In this document: in pieces, positions 5,706 through 7,842 of the stretch
How the letters are laid out: every line of letters starts with the position of its first letter
Numbering within the stretch: position 1 is the first letter of the stretch
Assembly: GCA_003551865.1 (NCBI GenBank)
Contig: PUNU01000017.1
Coordinates: 1 to 7,842 of the forward strand
DNA from: Syntrophomonadaceae bacterium
Lineage (GTDB): Bacteria; Bacillota_D; Dethiobacteria; DTU022
DNA: 7,842 nt
Direction of reading: 5' to 3'
Made by a program: the position numbers and the translations under genes
Notes under the pieces: generated by a model
The model's database searches: none
Seen by the model: the letters and a program-made list of their open reading frames with translations, nothing else
Told to the model about the DNA's origin: nothing

Positions 5706-6170
5706 ATGACATGGAAAAAGTTGTCTATTATACTAACCTCTCTAATCATTCTTTTAATGGTAAGCGGGTGCGGCTTTGGAATAGAAACCACTGAAGAAGA
5801 GGTGGCAGAAATTGAAGAACAGGAATCTGCAGAAATAGAAGTCGAGAAAGATGAACCCGAAGCAGCTGAAGGGAAAGGTCCTGGAGAAGTACCTATCTAT
5901 CCCGATGCTGTTCGCACAAGCTTCTGGGAAAGTGAAGATGGTTTTTTAGAGACTTATACCTACTCTGCGAGTGCCGGAGCCAGCCAGGTAGAGAATTTCT
6001 ACAAAAATGAGCTTATAGCTGCAGACTGGAATATATTTGTGGAAGTGGAACAGGATGATGGTAAATTATTTGAGGTGATGAAGGATGGCAATCACGCCAC
6101 AATATTTATTACTGAATGCAGCAGTAATCCGGGGAATACGGAGATTATTATAGAATATCGAGGAAATTAA
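5706..6170 (+). CDS. Lipoprotein with acidic linker and YPxA/FY-type C-terminal domain
   Basis: A 154-residue predicted lipoprotein. The signal peptide has two lysines (4-5), a hydrophobic core (6-18) and the lipobox VSGC, so C22 would be lipidated after cleavage by signal peptidase II, anchoring the protein on the outer membrane face. Residues 27-55 are a Glu-rich linker. The C-terminal domain (about 60-154) has VPIYPDA, then SQVENFYKNELIAADW, a short two-stranded stretch, and a final EIIIEYRG strand; this matches the order of motifs in the last 110 residues of the preceding gene. The in-frame ATG at 5661 is rejected because GGAGGG (5693-5698) is seven bases before ATG 5706 and the signal peptide begins properly there. 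It is the last gene of the set, 83 bases after its neighbour. The function is unknown. Confidence 0.9.
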   Translation: MTWKKLSIILTSLIILLMVSGCGFGIETTEEEVAEIEEQESAEIEVEKDEPEAAEGKGPGEVPIYPDAVRTSFWESEDGFLETYTYSASAGASQVENFYKNELIAADWNIFVEVEQDDGKLFEVMKDGNHATIFITECSSNPGNTEIIIEYRGN

Positions 6171-6200
6171 TGTAGCAGGGAGACGGGGTACCTGCTACAT
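6171..6200. repeat. REP-like hairpin repeat, copy 1
   Basis: TGTAGCAGG (6171-6179) and CCTGCTACA (6191-6199) form a perfect 9-base stem around an 11-base G-rich loop (GAGACGGGGTA). Bases 6172-6200 match 7725-7753 at 27 of 29 positions. The repeat begins immediately after the stop codon of the lipoprotein gene, so it may also shield or end that transcript, although no T-run follows. Confidence 0.8.
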
Positions 6201-6369
6201 TGACAGGTTATAGTTTAGCCGGGGCTTTTCCCAAAAGCCATAAGAATAAAGGCTGGGACAAGTTGACAGAAGCTACCCCGGCCGGGCTCACTGTGAGGTG
6301 CTTAAGGCGGTTCGCCTGGGCTTTTTCCCATTTGCTTATAACTGAACCAAGCAAATTTGCCCGGCAGCA
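6201..6369. other. Convergent intergenic region rich in hairpins
   Basis: No gene was seen. Besides the terminator-like hairpin at 6300-6326 it holds GGCTTTT/AAAAGCC with a CCC loop (6223-6239), the odd palindrome CTCAC-T-GTGAG (6287-6297), and an 8-base perfect stem ATTTGCTT/AAGCAAAT with an 11-base loop (6330-6356). The last lies 14 bases beyond the stop of the minus-strand nuclease-like gene and might end that transcript, but lacks a T-run. The region separates two converging operons. Confidence 0.45.
6300..6326 (+). terminator. Probable terminator of the GYF_2/lipoprotein operon
   Basis: AGGCG (6305-6309) pairs with CGCCT (6313-6317) over a 3-base loop. An outer GC/GC pair could extend it, and five T follow (6322-6326). 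It lies about 130 bases after the last stop codon. The stem is short, so efficiency is uncertain. Confidence 0.45.
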
Positions 6370-6882
6370 CTAACTCAGATCAAGCACCGCTTTTAGCCTC
6401 TCCTCGAAGTCCGGGCCGGTTTCTTCCCAGATATGACCGGCCAACCGGTCATAGTCAAACCAGAGATATAGATCGATCGGGGCCAGGCCCTTTTTCCCCC
6501 TGCCGGGCTGGTTAATCCTGCGCATTCTGCCGCCGGCCGTGATAACATGGCCCGTTAAAGCGGCAAACAGGTAATTGATATCTCTTTTGGGATCCATATT
6601 GGTAAAAGATAAAACATTGGGCATAAGCCTGTCGGGGTTTACACTTGCAAACTGTTTCCTGGCTTCATAAACATCTTTGGCGATCGCATTGTAGACAGGG
6701 TCTAACTCTTTCCAGGCCGGAGGGGTGAACTCCAAAGTTTTTTCTTCAAGGTAAAAAACCGGTTTAGTTCCGGAATACACAGCAAAATCAACAGTTTTGA
6801 TCTCGCTTTCCAGTATTTTTAACACCGTCAACCCTTTGCTTTCCAGGTACTCCTTAACAATACTTTCACCCGGTTTGGCCAT
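6370..6882 (-). CDS. Small PD-(D/E)xK nuclease-like protein, function unknown
   Basis: A 170-residue protein without a family I can name with confidence. The N-terminal third has the layout of the PD-(D/E)xK nuclease fold: an opening helix with an acidic residue (GESIVKEYLESKG, E6), D32 in TVDFAVYSG, and E46-E47-K48 in FYLEEKT, so that D32, E46 and K48 could be the D...ExK catalytic set at a typical spacing. The rest (MPNVLSFTNMDPKRDINYLF; later IDLYLWFDYDRLAGHIWEE) is unassigned; a basic patch RMRRINQPGRGKKG at about 119-132 could contact nucleic acid. The start ATG has AAGGAG six bases upstream. It follows the PHP-domain gene by only 24 bases, so the two are probably co-transcribed and functionally related. 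Nuclease activity is inference from motif layout only; a non-catalytic protein with the same pattern is possible. Confidence 0.8.
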   Translation of the reverse strand: MAKPGESIVKEYLESKGLTVLKILESEIKTVDFAVYSGTKPVFYLEEKTLEFTPPAWKELDPVYNAIAKDVYEARKQFASVNPDRLMPNVLSFTNMDPKRDINYLFAALTGHVITAGGRMRRINQPGRGKKGLAPIDLYLWFDYDRLAGHIWEETGPDFEERLKAVLDLS

Positions 6883-6906
6883 GGCAAGCTCCTTGGTAAG
6901 GATTTA

Positions 6907-7530
6907 TCAGCCATCCAACGGCACTTCCCCCGACATAGCTTTACAATTACCCGTCCGGATAGCCTTAATCAAATCGGCGAGAGTTTTTACGGGAGAGAAA
7001 AATCTTGTATAACAACGCCCGATATCCTCAATACAGTGAGCGTCACTGCCTCCTATCCCGGGTAAATTCAAAGAAGCCGCCAATTCCAAAGCGGATTTAT
7101 TTTCGCCGTTATTGTTGCCCCCATTGTAAACTTCTATGGCGGTAAGCCCCTTAAGCTTCGCTACAGCCAGTCCTCCGAATCCCAGGCCCGGACGGTAAGG
7201 GTGGGCGGCAATTACCGCTCCGCCGACCCTGTTTACCTCATCAATAACGTCCTGAGCCCGGTAAAGCATCCGGCAGTAGCGGGTCCAGCGTTTAACATCT
7301 TCGCTGAAAACCAGGTAATGTCCGTCAATAGTGGGGATTTCCGCACCGGCAAAGACCACAAGGTCGTAGCGGGGGGCGAGTTTTAAAAAAATCTCGGTTT
7401 TTTCGTAAGAATTGTGCTCCGTTATGGCGATTCCGTCCAATCCCATCTCACGGGCCCGGAGAAGCACTTCATTCGGAGCACCTATAGCATCATAAGAATG
7501 GCCGGTATGAACATGCAGATCAATTTTCAC
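6907..7530 (-). CDS. PHP-domain metal-dependent phosphoesterase
   Basis: A 207-residue stand-alone PHP (polymerase and histidinol phosphatase) domain protein. These are trinuclear metal hydrolases of phosphate esters; substrates include histidinol phosphate, nucleotides and nucleic-acid ends. The metal-site motifs are all present: HVH (H6, H8, in KIDLHVHT), ITEH (H39), GAE (E64), AAHP (H110) and GSDAH (D163, H165). The length is short compared with the roughly 280-residue nucleotide phosphatases of this superfamily, so no insert domain is present. The GTG at 7530 is chosen: GGGAG is seven bases upstream and the protein then begins directly at the KIDLHVHT strand. A GTG at 7572 in the same frame overlaps a TATAAT promoter element and so is upstream of transcription. 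It is first in a two-gene operon with the PD-(D/E)xK-like protein, suggesting a nucleic-acid or nucleotide substrate. Confidence 0.92.
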   Translation of the reverse strand: MKIDLHVHTGHSYDAIGAPNEVLLRAREMGLDGIAITEHNSYEKTEIFLKLAPRYDLVVFAGAEIPTIDGHYLVFSEDVKRWTRYCRMLYRAQDVIDEVNRVGGAVIAAHPYRPGLGFGGLAVAKLKGLTAIEVYNGGNNNGENKSALELAASLNLPGIGGSDAHCIEDIGRCYTRFFSPVKTLADLIKAIRTGNCKAMSGEVPLDG

Positions 7531-7563
7531 AATTATGCTCCCGTAAATTAAAGTTTCCCTGTG

Positions 7564-7569
7564 ATTATA
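7564..7569 (-). promoter_or_regulatory. -10 element of the PHP operon promoter
   Basis: A perfect TATAAT on the minus strand, with transcription predicted to begin near 7557, about 27 bases before the GTG start and ahead of its GGGAG site. The -35 is poor (a T-run at the 17-base spacing), so the promoter may be weak or activator-dependent. Confidence 0.5.
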
Positions 7570-7572
7570 CAC

Positions 7573-7709
7573 CAGAATTGCACCTTAAAAAAGAAAAACC
7601 CTTTGCATCAATCCGGGTACTTAAGAATTAAAGCAAAACATCGCCTTACAGGTCTTCCCGGACTTCAAACCCTCTTGATACTATGCACAACAGTGAACCT
7701 AATAAGTAA
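7573..7709. other. Upstream region of the PHP operon, no gene seen
   Basis: I find no open frame with a ribosome site and no recognisable RNA gene. A weak plus-strand promoter-like pair (TTGATA 7675-7680, CCTAAT 7698-7703) leads only into the repeat. Confidence 0.4.
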
Positions 7710-7753
7710 GTAGCAGGGGGACGCGTAGCAGGGGGACGGGGTACTTGCTACAT
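7710..7753. repeat. REP-like hairpin repeat, copy 2, with an extra half unit
   Basis: Bases 7725-7753 match copy 1 (6172-6200) at 27 of 29 positions in the same orientation. The stem GTAGCAGG (7725-7732) with CTTGCTAC (7744-7751) keeps eight pairs, because the one stem change turns a G-C pair into G-U. The loop GGGACGGGGTA is almost the same as in copy 1. Directly before it lies a 14-base half copy, GTAGCAGGGGGACG (7710-7723), identical to the start of the unit. Bases 7754-7842 beyond it hold only a weak stem TTCTCC/GGAGAA (7797-7816) and no gene I can support. Confidence 0.8.
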
Positions 7754-7842
7754 CCTTATTTAACCTTAGGTTGTCTATACTTCAAGAGCTTTGCCCTTCT
7801 CCTATATCATGGAGAAAAGCACAGCTTTACAAAAAAGCATCA

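Noticed and set aside
6245..6326. Possible riboswitch-like structured RNA
   Set aside because: I compared it by eye with c-di-GMP, cobalamin and c-di-AMP motif cores and none of the conserved blocks fit; the hairpins are better explained as terminator elements.
7531..7572. Upstream GTG start for the PHP gene
   Set aside because: It overlaps the TATAAT -10 element and has no ribosome site; GTG 7530 has both correct spacing and the expected N-terminus.
7675..7703. Plus-strand promoter-like pair TTGATA/CCTAAT
   Set aside because: Weak -10 and no gene downstream before the repeat or the window end.

Overview
The window looks like a chromosomal piece of a Gram-positive, clostridia-type bacterium (Firmicutes, perhaps Peptococcaceae-like). 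The signs are strong Shine-Dalgarno sequences (GGAGG types) at ideal spacing before nearly every gene, sigma-A-like promoters (TTGACA/TATAAT), a lipoprotein signal with a VSGC lipobox, and short hairpin repeats of the kind found scattered in such genomes. This assignment is an inference; no marker gene is present. No rRNA, tRNA, CRISPR array or intact transposase was seen.

Layout. Positions 1-531 (-) hold a nitroreductase cut off by the window edge. Positions 805-1458 (+) encode an unrecognised multi-pass membrane protein; its 3' end meets a truncated remnant (1441-1578, -) of a microbial PARG-like macrodomain gene (TIGR02452 type). Positions 1736-2977 (-) encode a membrane-anchored class III adenylate cyclase with all catalytic residues, followed on the same strand by a small DUF3307 membrane protein (3096-3413, probably starting further upstream at an ATA codon). 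A roughly 500-base divergent control region (3432-3943) follows. It holds a near-consensus promoter firing left and, firing right, an exact TGTGA-N6-TCACA site placed precisely as in a class II CRP-dependent promoter.

That rightward promoter leads into a three-gene set (3944-6170). The first is a GYF_2 domain fused to a DUF4870 membrane domain. The second is a GYF_2 domain on a single-pass membrane anchor with an extracytoplasmic C-terminal domain. The third is a lipoprotein whose C-terminal domain resembles that of the second protein. The GYF_2 domains of genes 1 and 2 are clear duplicates. Taken together this looks like one envelope-associated module, possibly under cAMP control, with an adenylate cyclase about 1 kb away on the other side of the control region.

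After a hairpin-rich intergenic stretch, positions 6370-7530 (-) hold a two-gene operon: a PHP-domain metal-dependent phosphoesterase and a small protein with PD-(D/E)xK nuclease-like motifs. This pair is bracketed by two near-identical 29-base hairpin repeats in the same orientation (6172-6200 and 7725-7753), which resemble REP/RAYT-type elements.
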